Shown: in pieces, positions 17,563 to 25,369 of the stretch
Layout: each line of letters opens with the position of its first letter
Position numbering within the stretch: position 1 is the stretch's first letter
Assembly (NCBI RefSeq): GCF_900142525.1
Contig: NZ_FRBD01000017.1
Location: 1-64,000, forward strand
Length of the DNA stretch: 64,000 nt
Direction of reading: 5' to 3'
Source of the DNA: Xylanibacter ruminicola
GTDB lineage: Bacteria > Bacteroidota > Bacteroidia > Bacteroidales > Bacteroidaceae
Translations under genes and position numbers: made by a program
The notes under the pieces: generated by a model
The model's input: only the letters and a program-made list of their open reading frames with translations
Databases searched by the model: none
What the model was told of the DNA's origin: nothing

Positions 17563-17609
17563 CTTGAAAATGTGTCAAGTCCTAATACTTATAGTTTATT
17601 AATTCTGTG

Positions 17610-17617
17610 CAAAGATA
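17610..17617 (-). promoter_or_regulatory. -7 box of the serine hydrolase gene
   Basis: TATCTTTGCA on the minus strand lies 47 bp upstream of the start codon. The -33 element is unclear. Confidence 0.5.
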
Positions 17618-17659
17618 CAATAATTATTGATTATCACATGGTTTTTAAGCAGAAAAATG

Positions 17660-17667
17660 TAACTTTG
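17660..17667 (+). promoter_or_regulatory. -7 box upstream of the ECF sigma gene
   Basis: TAACTTTGCA lies 80 bp before the chosen start of the sigma gene. This is a housekeeping-type box, so the sigma gene can be made without its own activity. Confidence 0.5.
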
Positions 17668-17747
17668 CAGCGAAAAAAATATCGTTTTGTGCAACTATAA
17701 GCAAAAGTGAGTCGTCATTGATGCAGATGATTATTAAAAAACAGATT

Positions 17748-18245
17748 ATGACCAAAGAGAAATTCGAGGTGATTTACCGTAAACACTACCCGGAGATGTA
17801 TCGACTGGCAAGGACGATGCTCTACGACACCGACGAAAGCAAAGACGTGGTGAGCGAGGTATTCGTGAAATTGCTAAGGGCAGACATCGAGCCACAGGAG
17901 GACAAGATAGAGGCCTACCTGATGACGAGCGTAAGGAACAAATGCCGCGACGTACTAAGCCATAAGAACGTGCGAGAGCGGGTGGAACATCTGTTTCAAA
18001 CGGAGATGATGCAGAACCGCATGGTGACGACGAACGACGACGACCGGCTGGAACGCCTGAACGCGTGGATAGACCGCGAACTGCCACCACTGAGCAAGCA
18101 GATACTGAAGCTGAGGTTTCTGGGCGAGATGAGCTACGACGAAGTGGCTAAGGCCACTGGGGTGGAAAGAACCACAGTTTACAGGCATCTAACGAAATCG
18201 ATTGAGAGTATTAGGGAGTATTTTAACGCAACAACAAAACGATAA
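17748..18245 (+). CDS. ECF-type RNA polymerase sigma factor (system A)
   Basis: This is an alternative sigma factor of about 165 residues that directs RNA polymerase to a dedicated promoter set. The region 2 signature is visible in IYRKHYPEMYRLARTML and DVVSEVFVKLL, and region 4 in LRFLGEMSYDEVAKATGVERTTVYRHL. The Met at 17748 follows an A-rich stretch and begins the homology; an ATG at 17721 would add nine residues. The next gene starts 6 bp after the stop and encodes a membrane anti-sigma protein, followed by a TonB receptor. This is the usual order for a surface-signalling sigma system. Confidence 0.92.
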   Translation: MTKEKFEVIYRKHYPEMYRLARTMLYDTDESKDVVSEVFVKLLRADIEPQEDKIEAYLMTSVRNKCRDVLSHKNVRERVEHLFQTEMMQNRMVTTNDDDRLERLNAWIDRELPPLSKQILKLRFLGEMSYDEVAKATGVERTTVYRHLTKSIESIREYFNATTKR

Positions 18246-18251
18246 AGAATT

Positions 18252-18917
18252 ATGAGGAATCAAGACAAAATAGACCTGCTACTTGACATGCAGGAGCACC
18301 CGGAGAAATACAGCAACGAGCAGCTGAACAGCCTGCTGGCCGAAGACACAGAGCTGGCAGAGATGATGGAGCAGCTGGCTACCGCCAAGCGCGCACTGAC
18401 CAAACAGGAGGCCAACGAAGAAGAGATTGACATAGATAAGGAGTGGGTAGAGTTTGCCGCCAAGCACCACCTGGAATTTGATGCCCCCCAAACCAAGCAC
18501 GTCATGATGCCGCTAAGGAAGATAGCAGCCATGCTGATAGGCGCTGTGCTGACAGCAGGCGTGGCCTTTGCCGCCATACAGATAGTAAAGAGCGTAAGCC
18601 AGCCTGCCCCTAAGCCCACAAAGATCGAGGCACCAGCAGCTGCGCCAGCATCCACACAGTATGATGACGAAACGCCCACAGACACCATTGCTGCAGCAAA
18701 ACCAGTGGTGTTCGACAACGTAGAACTGACTAAGATTCTGCCACAGATAGCTGCGCACTATGGCGCTGAGGTGGAGTTTGAAAACGAAGACGCACGCCAA
18801 TACAGGCTCTACTTTGAATGGAACAGCCAGGAGACGCTGAAGCACGTGGTGGAGCGACTGAACCGCTTTGAGAGCATTAACATAGAACTGAACGACCATA
18901 AGCTGACCATAAAATAA
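18252..18917 (+). CDS. Membrane anti-sigma regulator with C-terminal DUF4974/STN-like domain
   Basis: This is a predicted inner-membrane regulator of the preceding sigma factor. The cytosolic N-terminus (about 1-85) is helical and acidic. A single membrane segment lies near 94-114 (IAAMLIGAVLTAGVAFAAIQIV), followed by a Pro/Ala-rich linker. The C-terminal 70 residues, starting VFDNVELTKILPQIAAHY and ending ELNDHKLTIK, match the domain found at the end of FecR proteins (DUF4974). The central FecR beta domain is missing, so at 221 residues it is shorter than FecR. It overlaps the receptor gene by 1 bp (TAATG), implying translational coupling. Confidence 0.8.
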   Translation: MRNQDKIDLLLDMQEHPEKYSNEQLNSLLAEDTELAEMMEQLATAKRALTKQEANEEEIDIDKEWVEFAAKHHLEFDAPQTKHVMMPLRKIAAMLIGAVLTAGVAFAAIQIVKSVSQPAPKPTKIEAPAAAPASTQYDDETPTDTIAAAKPVVFDNVELTKILPQIAAHYGAEVEFENEDARQYRLYFEWNSQETLKHVVERLNRFESINIELNDHKLTIK

Positions 18918-21457
18918 TGAAACGCAACATATTCTCTCTCTTATTCTGCTGCCTGGCCTTTACGGGCTGGGCGCAGAATATAACCCGCGACTACAACAAC
19001 GTGTCGATAAGCGATGCGCTGCGACAACTGAACGAGCAGCATAAGGACTACACCATCAGCTTTATGTATAATGAGCTGGAGGACTTCCGCATCACCACAA
19101 AAATACGCAATAAATCACTACCAGACGCCATACAGCAGATGATAGGCTTCTACCCTATCCACATGACGATAGAGGGAAACGAGATAACCGTGGAGTGCCC
19201 ACAGAAAAGCATACCCCGCTACAAGGGCACGATAGTGGACCAGCAGAACCAACCCGTGGCCTACGCCAACATAGCACTGCTATCGACAGAAGACTCGACA
19301 CTGATAGCAGGAGGCGTGTCGAACGAGAGCGGCCTGTTTGTCATCCCCTGCGATCAGAAGCCCGTATTGGCACGCATATCGTATGTGGGCTACAAAACCA
19401 TCTACAAACAGTGCAGCAGCACGCAGACGGGCACCATACACCTGACGCCCGAAAACCACATGCTGAAAAACGTGGTGGTGAAAGGCACACAGCAGTACCA
19501 GATGACCATGGGCGGCATGGAGATTGCGGTAGAAGGCACCCTGCTGGCCAAAATGGGAACAGCACTCGACGTGCTGGGGCAGCTGCCACGCGTATCAGTC
19601 AATGGCAGCAATGTGACCGTGTTTGGCAAGGGCGCACCACTTATCTACATCAACAACAAGAAGATGATGAACACACAGGAGCTGCAGCAGCTGAAGTCGG
19701 AGGACATCAAGTCGATTGAAGTCATTACCAGTCCTGGTGCACAGTACGATGCCGAGGTGGAATCAGTGATCAGAATAAAAACGCGCAAGCGCACTGCAGA
19801 GGGGCTGAGCGTACGCAACGATGCCAACGTGAGCTACAACAACTGGTGGAACGGATATGAGGAGCTGATGCTGAAATATCAGACAAAAAAGTTTGAGATT
19901 ATCAATGATGCATACATATACAGCAGTGCATTCGGAGAGGACAACAACCTTGACTTTAACATACACACAGATAAGGACGACATCAAGGTGAAACAGTACA
20001 TCCCCATATCAACGCGACAGACTGGCGTATCGGAGTACGTGGCAAGCGACTACTGGGTGAACGACAGCAACTCGATTGGTGCATCGTATCATTACTACAC
20101 CATGATACACTCGAAGAGCACAGGATGGAGCCGACAAGAGATATCGAGAAACGGCGTGATGGAGGGCATAGTGAACGCAACAGAGGAAATGAGCCCCATA
20201 CCACACCGACACACACTGAACGCGTACTACCAGGGAAAGATAGGACAGATGGGGATAGACCTGAACGGTACGTATTACTACGGCACTGACAAGCGTAACG
20301 ACCTGACCATAGAGACGAGCGAAGAACTTGACAACCGCAACGTACACTCGAACAGCAAGGAGAGCAACCACATGTATGCCGCCAAGCTGATATTGGACTA
20401 CCCCGTGATGGGCGGAAAACTGAAAGTGGGCACAGAGCTCACAAAGACAAAATCGCACGGTGTGTTTATCAACGAAGAGGGATACGTGTCATCGTCGGAG
20501 ACAGACATCAAGGAGCACAACATTGCAGGATTTGCTCAGTACGAGCTATCAGCAGGTCACTGGTACATGGGCGCTGGAGTGAGATACGAGGATGTGGTGA
20601 GGAACTACTATCTGTATGGTGTGAAGCAGGACGACGTGAGCCGCACCTACCACAACCTGTTCCCCAACCTCAGCGTGACATGGAGAAAGGACGACTGGAG
20701 CTGGCAACTGAGCATGAACGAGAAGATGCATCGCCCAAGCTATCACAACCTAAGAAACTACATGCAATACGACAACCGCTATATGTACGAGGGCGGTAAC
20801 CCCGCATTGCGCCCAGAGAAGGTATACAACATTGAGACAGGAGCTACCTACAGATGGATAAGCGCCACACTGGGATACACCTATATTAAGGATGCCATGG
20901 TGTGGGTAAAGAAACTGCTGGACAATCAGGAAATAACATATACCACCAACATGAACTTTGACCATCACCAATCACTGTATGGCAACATTTTTCTGGCTCC
21001 CATATTCAAGAAATATCGCCCCACACTTGAACTCTCGTACGAACAGCAGATATTTAACACCAAGGATTATGGAAGCGACATAAACCTGAACAAGCCTTCG
21101 TTCAGAATAAAATGGAACAACAGATTCGTGTTCAGCAAGTCGCTGATGGCAGGATTCTCACTAAGGGCTTACACCTGCAGCTACGAGGGATTCCGCAAGA
21201 TGCGCGAACGCTTCAGCGTGGATGCCGCCATTAGGAAATCGTTTGAAAACGAACGCTGGGTGGTGACGCTGACTGCTGACGACATATTTAAGACCATACG
21301 CGAGCGATGGACTATGTACGGAATGGGCGCTGAAGCCAGCAAGGACTGTTACAACTACAGCCGTAGCATAGCGCTACGAGTGACCTATAACTTCAACAAT
21401 ACCCGCACCAAGTACAAGGGTACTGGCGCAGGTAATGACGAAAAGAGGAGAATGTGA
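18917..21457 (+). CDS. TonB-dependent outer-membrane receptor with N-terminal STN domain
   Basis: This is an 846-residue outer-membrane protein. A signal peptide ends near GWAQ. An STN signalling domain (about 20-75, YNNVSISDALRQLNEQ) comes next. A carboxypeptidase-regulatory-like beta-sandwich follows (about 98-180, KGTIVDQQNQPVAYANIAL), then a plug (about 185-290, GTALDVLGQLPRVSVNG) and a beta-barrel ending VTYNFNNTRTKYKG. The barrel resembles the outer-membrane beta-barrel family type 3 rather than SusC, and no SusD follows. With the upstream sigma and anti-sigma genes it forms a trans-envelope signalling unit. The ligand is unknown. Its stop abuts the stop of the opposing operon. Confidence 0.9.
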   Translation: MKRNIFSLLFCCLAFTGWAQNITRDYNNVSISDALRQLNEQHKDYTISFMYNELEDFRITTKIRNKSLPDAIQQMIGFYPIHMTIEGNEITVECPQKSIPRYKGTIVDQQNQPVAYANIALLSTEDSTLIAGGVSNESGLFVIPCDQKPVLARISYVGYKTIYKQCSSTQTGTIHLTPENHMLKNVVVKGTQQYQMTMGGMEIAVEGTLLAKMGTALDVLGQLPRVSVNGSNVTVFGKGAPLIYINNKKMMNTQELQQLKSEDIKSIEVITSPGAQYDAEVESVIRIKTRKRTAEGLSVRNDANVSYNNWWNGYEELMLKYQTKKFEIINDAYIYSSAFGEDNNLDFNIHTDKDDIKVKQYIPISTRQTGVSEYVASDYWVNDSNSIGASYHYYTMIHSKSTGWSRQEISRNGVMEGIVNATEEMSPIPHRHTLNAYYQGKIGQMGIDLNGTYYYGTDKRNDLTIETSEELDNRNVHSNSKESNHMYAAKLILDYPVMGGKLKVGTELTKTKSHGVFINEEGYVSSSETDIKEHNIAGFAQYELSAGHWYMGAGVRYEDVVRNYYLYGVKQDDVSRTYHNLFPNLSVTWRKDDWSWQLSMNEKMHRPSYHNLRNYMQYDNRYMYEGGNPALRPEKVYNIETGATYRWISATLGYTYIKDAMVWVKKLLDNQEITYTTNMNFDHHQSLYGNIFLAPIFKKYRPTLELSYEQQIFNTKDYGSDINLNKPSFRIKWNNRFVFSKSLMAGFSLRAYTCSYEGFRKMRERFSVDAAIRKSFENERWVVTLTADDIFKTIRERWTMYGMGAEASKDCYNYSRSIALRVTYNFNNTRTKYKGTGAGNDEKRRM

Positions 21458-22552
21458 TTATTCTTTTAGTTTCTTAATACTCATTTCGAACACATTCTGA
21501 ATGAGTTCATCGGTAGTTTTCTCCTTGAGCTTGGTGAGTTCGTTGATAACCAGCGTTTTCTCATCAGGCTCGAGTATGGCCGATTTCTTGCAGAGACTAT
21601 AGATAGATGTGGCATAGTGAGTGGCAGTAGAGCCATCAGGATTCTTCAGGAACAGGCGCTTGTAGGCATTGAACTCGCTGAGCCATGACTCGGGGGTCCT
21701 AGCGCGATTGGCCAACAAAGAATCGATGTTAATCATGTTACCACCATTATTCATGTTCTCCTCAATTATGTCACGAATGCCGTCAATATCAACATCTTTG
21801 CCATTAATCTTAATGCCTTCTAACAATATTTTGTCATTATCTGCACTACCACCTTTATACTTCTTACCATTGATAAAAATGCGATTCATGACTTTGCCTT
21901 CGCCAGAGCCTGTTGTAGCGCTCTCGTTTATTACATCCTTGCCATTCACGATAACGCGACTCACATTAGTTTTCTTGGCTTTTCCATCGCGTGCTTCTGG
22001 GCGCAGGGCATAAGTAACAGCCAGGCGCACCTTAGTCTTTTTAGCCTTCTCGGCCCACTCCAATGCGTAGGCATAGCGATAACGATGATCAGGATCGTCC
22101 TTATCAGCAAAACAGGCATAGATGTACTCAGACCCTTTCATAGAACCAATAGACACTGACTGATGTCGGCCATCGCCCACAAAAAGTGTGACTGGAGCAA
22201 AACCTAATGATTCGAAAAGACTTGAAAAGCTCTCTGTTTCAACACCCTCGCCATCTTTTTCGCGCAGGCCAGAATTAACTGAATAAGCATCCTTTCTATC
22301 TTTATCAAAAGCCTTACGGACATCATTTAAGCGATTGAGAGCTGAACTGGAACTGATTGTCAAATCGTAGACATCGGCCAGAGCCGTCATACGTCCAGTC
22401 TCAGGGTCACGATCAAGCACATGGCGCGTCTTGTTCTCGGTAACTTTGTCATTAAGCAGGGCATCGAATGCTTTCTTGATGTTCTGCTGAGCCATCATGG
22501 TTGAAGGCATGGCCAACAACATGGCTGAGAGGAAAAAGTATTTACTCTTCAT
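21458..22552 (-). CDS. Exported hypothetical protein, last gene of sigma system B
   Basis: The family is not recognised. The protein has about 364 residues with a signal peptide cut after TMMAQ. The first 130 residues are charged. A middle part has RYRYAYALEWAEKAKKTKVRLAVTYAL, followed by three short repeats of a (V/I)NGK motif: IVNGKDVINE, FINGKKYKGG and KINGKDVDID. The C-terminal 90 residues are helical. The start is set at 22552, with an alternative Met at 22558. It overlaps the anti-sigma gene upstream and its stop directly touches that of the TonB receptor. Being last in a sigma/anti-sigma operon suggests an envelope effector or signal modulator. Confidence 0.8.
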   Translation of the reverse strand: MKSKYFFLSAMLLAMPSTMMAQQNIKKAFDALLNDKVTENKTRHVLDRDPETGRMTALADVYDLTISSSSALNRLNDVRKAFDKDRKDAYSVNSGLREKDGEGVETESFSSLFESLGFAPVTLFVGDGRHQSVSIGSMKGSEYIYACFADKDDPDHRYRYAYALEWAEKAKKTKVRLAVTYALRPEARDGKAKKTNVSRVIVNGKDVINESATTGSGEGKVMNRIFINGKKYKGGSADNDKILLEGIKINGKDVDIDGIRDIIEENMNNGGNMINIDSLLANRARTPESWLSEFNAYKRLFLKNPDGSTATHYATSIYSLCKKSAILEPDEKTLVINELTKLKEKTTDELIQNVFEMSIKKLKE

Positions 22553-23171
22553 ATGCAATTAATTTTTCTTGTTCGTTAATATAGATTATGGTACCATCTT
22601 CTTGCATGACGGGAATGTAGCCATAAGCAGCCAACTGAGCATTGAGGATCTCCATCTGAGCCTTGACTTGCTCGGCCTGAGCCATCAGCGCGTAAGCCTT
22701 ATCGTAATCATGAATAGTAGGCTCAGACTTTCGCATGCTACGCTTCTTGGCCTTCGACTTTACTGGTTGCTGTGGCGATGCTATAGGTATTACTGGTTGA
22801 GCAGCAACAGTATCGCTGCGCTCAGCTGACTGAGCATCAGGCTGTGCTGACTGCTGAGCGGTGGTGTCGGCCTGAGCTACGAGTGGTGAAGTAGGAGCCA
22901 ATTGGGTCTGGCGCTGGGGAACAGCGAGATACAACACGCCTGCCACAACAGCTGCAGCTGCAATGCTCCATACGGCCCAACGGCGATGGGATTTGGGCTG
23001 TGGCGCCATAGCCTCGATCTCCAGGAACATCTGCTGATAGCAGAGCCACTCCTCAGGGATGTTCTCGCCCTTGAAGTACTGGGCAAGAATGGTCTCCTCG
23101 TCGAGTGTAGAAGTGCCATCCATATACTTCAGGAGCAACTTCTCGATAACCTCTTTAGTGTACTGTATCAT
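22542..23171 (-). CDS. Membrane anti-sigma-like protein (system B)
   Basis: This is a 209-residue protein with an N-terminal cytosolic segment (about 1-65, EKLLLKYMDGTSTLDEETILAQYF). That segment has the look of anti-sigma N-termini in Bacteroidales. One membrane helix follows (about 66-84, VWSIAAAAVVAGVLYLAV), then a Pro/Gln/Ala-rich periplasmic linker, a basic stretch (KSKAKKRSMRKSE) and a short helical tail. Its start overlaps the sigma gene stop by 4 bp (ATGA at 23168-23171). It lacks any FecR or DUF4974 domain, unlike its counterpart in system A. The function is inferred from position and topology. Confidence 0.75.
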   Translation of the reverse strand: MIQYTKEVIEKLLLKYMDGTSTLDEETILAQYFKGENIPEEWLCYQQMFLEIEAMAPQPKSHRRWAVWSIAAAAVVAGVLYLAVPQRQTQLAPTSPLVAQADTTAQQSAQPDAQSAERSDTVAAQPVIPIASPQQPVKSKAKKRSMRKSEPTIHDYDKAYALMAQAEQVKAQMEILNAQLAAYGYIPVMQEDGTIIYINEQEKLIAYEE

Positions 23172-23662
23172 TGTTTGTTTCGCTGTTTGATTTCTTCTAA
23201 TAATGTGTGGCGCGCCCTGGCCAACAGTGTACTTACTGATGTGGGCTCAATGCCAAGTAGTGTAGCAATCTCTTCGTGACTGCGCCTTTCAACTTGCCTG
23301 AGATAAAGCAGAGTGCGCTGGGTGGTGGGCAGCTGCTGGAGGCGGGCGGTGAGCCATTCTTCGTTCTCCTTCGTCACAAGCTCTTCGTGGGGACTAGCAG
23401 TAAGACTCACGGTGATGGCCTCTGAGAGTGCCTCTGCAGGTTTTCGACGCTGATGATTGTGCAACAAACGACGTGACATCAGGGCGACAATGGCCTCAAC
23501 AGAGTTATATCGATCGAGTTCGTCGTGCATCTGCCATAGGCGGAGCATCACATCCTGCGCGATGTCTTCGGCCTCGGCCTTACCCGCCCCGTAGTGGATA
23601 CTAACGCTTAGCGCCTTTTCGCGCCACGTGCGGGCCATTTGTTCGAATGCACTTTTTTCCAT
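23168..23662 (-). CDS. ECF-type RNA polymerase sigma factor (system B)
   Basis: This is a 164-residue ECF sigma factor. Region 2 is visible in AEDIAQDVMLRLWQM, and region 4 in LPTTQRTLLYLRQVERRSHEEIATLLGIEPTSVSTLLARAR. It is followed by an overlapping membrane anti-sigma gene and an exported protein. The gene lies 106 bp downstream of the hairpin terminator of the rpsF operon, and no TAnnTTTG box is evident in that gap. This would fit transcription by the sigma factor itself, although I could not identify such a promoter. Confidence 0.92.
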   Translation of the reverse strand: MEKSAFEQMARTWREKALSVSIHYGAGKAEAEDIAQDVMLRLWQMHDELDRYNSVEAIVALMSRRLLHNHQRRKPAEALSEAITVSLTASPHEELVTKENEEWLTARLQQLPTTQRTLLYLRQVERRSHEEIATLLGIEPTSVSTLLARARHTLLEEIKQRNKQ

Positions 23663-23745
23663 CTAACTTTTGCTTTATACCAATTAGACACACAAAAGCA
23701 GAAAAACCAAACTTTGATTAACTTAGTTTAACAAGAAAAAGAAAT

Positions 23746-23768
23746 CCCGAGGGTTTGTTGCCCTCGGG
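23746..23768 (-). terminator. Intrinsic terminator of the rpsF-rpsR-rplI operon
   Basis: CCCGAGGG (23746-23753) pairs with CCCTCGGG (23761-23768) across a 7-nt loop. On the minus strand it is followed by ATTTCTTTTTCTT, giving a U-rich tail. Confidence 0.9.
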
Positions 23769-23831
23769 ACGCTGTTGTCATAATAAATAATGATGCCTTA
23801 CAGCAATTATTAATTGTTATGATTTAAAATC

Positions 23832-24422
23832 TTATGCCTCTGCGGGAGCCTCCTCAGTAGCCTCGGCCTCAGCCTCAACCTCCTCAGCAACTTCCTCTAC
23901 TGCGTCAGCAGCAGCCTTCTTGGCATCAGCAGCAGCCTTGATAGCAGCCTCAGCCTCGGCAGCAGCCTGCAGCTCAGCAGCGTTCTCAGCAACTACCTTA
24001 ACTGGCAACTCAACGATTACCTCCTTGTGGAAGTGTACCAGAGCTACATAATCACCAATGCGCTTAGCATCCTTCATGGTGATGATCTTGCGATCAACCT
24101 CCTTACCCAGCTTAGCAAGCTCCTCAGCTACCTGAGCAGCACCTACTGAACCATAGAGCTGGCCAGTAACGCTAACCTTAGCAGCAATCTCGAGGGCAAC
24201 ACCATTAAGCTGAGCAGCCTTCTCCTCAGCAGCAGCCTTCTGGGCAGCCAGCTTGTGAGCCTGCTGCTTCAGGTTCTCTGCGAGAATCTTCTTAGCTGAA
24301 GGACTGGCAATAACACCCTTACCCTGAGGGATGAGGTAGTTACGGCCATAGCCTGACTTAACGTTCACGATATCGTTCTTGAATCCCAGACCGATAATAT
24401 CTTCTTTCAGTATAATTTCCAT
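23832..24422 (-). CDS. rplI: Ribosomal protein bL9 with long Ala/Glu tail
   Basis: This 50S subunit protein binds 23S rRNA near the L1 stalk. The N-terminal domain is recognisable (MEIILKEDIIGLGFKNDIVNVKSGYGRNYLIPQGKG), followed by the long connecting helix and the C-terminal domain ending near VVAENAAE. The usual length is about 150 residues. Here about 45 extra residues follow, made almost only of Ala, Glu, Val and Asp, ending EEAPAEA. It is the last gene of rpsF-rpsR-rplI, 22 bp after rpsR. Confidence 0.97.
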   Translation of the reverse strand: MEIILKEDIIGLGFKNDIVNVKSGYGRNYLIPQGKGVIASPSAKKILAENLKQQAHKLAAQKAAAEEKAAQLNGVALEIAAKVSVTGQLYGSVGAAQVAEELAKLGKEVDRKIITMKDAKRIGDYVALVHFHKEVIVELPVKVVAENAAELQAAAEAEAAIKAAADAKKAAADAVEEVAEEVEAEAEATEEAPAEA

Positions 24423-24444
24423 AATCTTGCGTCCTCCTCTTTAA

Positions 24445-24711
24445 TTACTTCATCAAATCGGTTACGTAAGGCAGCAGTGCGATCTGGCGGGCACGCTTAA
24501 CGGCCTGAGCCACACGGCGCTGATACTTCAGAGAGGTACCTGTGATACGGCGGGGAAGAATCTTACCCTGCTCGTTCAGGAACTTCTTCAGGAACTCGGG
24601 ATCCTTGTAGTCGATGTACTTGATACCGCTCTTCTTGAAACGGCAATACTTCTTCTTCTTTGTATCGATAGAAGGAGCTGTCAAATAACGGATTTCACTC
24701 TGTTCTGCCAT
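24445..24711 (-). CDS. rpsR: Ribosomal protein bS18
   Basis: This 30S platform protein binds next to bS6. It has 88 residues, with the family core [27 protein letters not shown] and [11 protein letters not shown]. It lies 3 bp after rpsF and 22 bp before rplI, in the conserved bacterial order. The N-terminus has the basic patch [12 protein letters not shown]. Confidence 0.98.
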   Translation of the reverse strand: MAEQSEIRYLTAPSIDTKKKKYCRFKKSGIKYIDYKDPEFLKKFLNEQGKILPRRITGTSLKYQRRVAQAVKRARQIALLPYVTDLMK

Positions 24712-24714
24712 AGT

Positions 24715-25059
24715 TTAAGCCTCCTCTTTTTTACCAAGCTTTGCACGACGCTTCTCGGCGTACTCAACGGCATGCTTGTCAAGTTTAACAGTCTGGAAAC
24801 GAATCACCTTCTCGTCACGACGGAAAGCAGTCTCCAATGTCTTAATCACTTCTGGCTCAGCCTTGAACTCTACCAGGCAGTAGAAACCTGTAGACTTCTT
24901 CTGAATAGCATAAGCCATCTTCTTCAATCCCCAGGCCTCTTCGTTGATGATTTCTGCACCCTTATCGGTGAGAACCTTCTTGAATTTTGCGGCCGTTTCC
25001 TTCATCTGCTCATCAGACAAAACGGGAGTTAAAATGAAAACGGTTTCGTATTGATTCAT
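24715..25059 (-). CDS. rpsF: Ribosomal protein bS6
   Basis: This 30S subunit protein forms a heterodimer with bS18 on the platform. It has 114 residues, beginning [18 protein letters not shown] and containing [23 protein letters not shown]. It is the first gene of the operon. Its promoter (TACCTTTG at 25118-25111) carries the same GC-rich downstream sequence as the putative rRNA promoter at the window's left edge, suggesting common growth-rate control. Confidence 0.98.
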   Translation of the reverse strand: MNQYETVFILTPVLSDEQMKETAAKFKKVLTDKGAEIINEEAWGLKKMAYAIQKKSTGFYCLVEFKAEPEVIKTLETAFRRDEKVIRFQTVKLDKHAVEYAEKRRAKLGKKEEA

Positions 25060-25110
25060 ACTACGTTAAAAAAATAAATTAATTAATTAATGTTTTGCTT
25101 AAAGCGGGTG

Positions 25111-25143
25111 CAAAGGTACAAAGAATAATTGAGAATTGACAAT
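25111..25143 (-). promoter_or_regulatory. rpsF operon promoter
   Basis: TACCTTTG (25118-25111) is preceded after 21 bp by ATTG (25143-25140), a near match to the -33 element. The 19-mer GTACCTTTGCACCCGCTTT is identical to the one at the putative rRNA promoter (58-40). Confidence 0.7.
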
Positions 25144-25161
25144 TGGCAATTGACAGTTACC
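25127..25161. repeat. Degenerate 7-bp repeat array upstream of the rpsF promoter
   Basis: Units read AATTGAG, AATTGAC, AATTGGC, AATTGAC and AGTTACC in register. The array fills the gap between the rpsF promoter and the small membrane protein gene and overlaps the possible -33 element. Confidence 0.7.
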
Positions 25162-25177
25162 CATTATTTAATGATTT

Positions 25178-25360
25178 TTAATATTTTTCACCCTTTTTCT
25201 GATGTCGAACATGCAAAACTGCACCTAAAACGATGATTATCAGCCCAGTAAGCAGCACCAGATTATAGCGGGTAAAACCTGAAAGATAACTGACAATCAA
25301 AAGGAGAGCACCAGCCAAAACCAGTGCTACTCCAAGATATGTATTTATAAGATTCTTCAC
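25178..25360 (-). CDS. Small two-helix membrane protein, 60 aa
   Basis: This is a short protein made of two membrane helices (about 8-26, LGVALVLAGALLLIVSYLS, and 33-50, NLVLLTGLIIIVLGAVL) with a basic cytosolic end (HVRHQKKGEKY). It starts 9 bp after the rprY stop on the same strand, so it is likely the last gene of the rprX-rprY transcript. The function is unknown; its position suggests a small regulator or partner of the RprX sensor, which is inference only. Confidence 0.75.
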   Translation of the reverse strand: MKNLINTYLGVALVLAGALLLIVSYLSGFTRYNLVLLTGLIIIVLGAVLHVRHQKKGEKY

Positions 25361-25369
25361 AATCAGATA

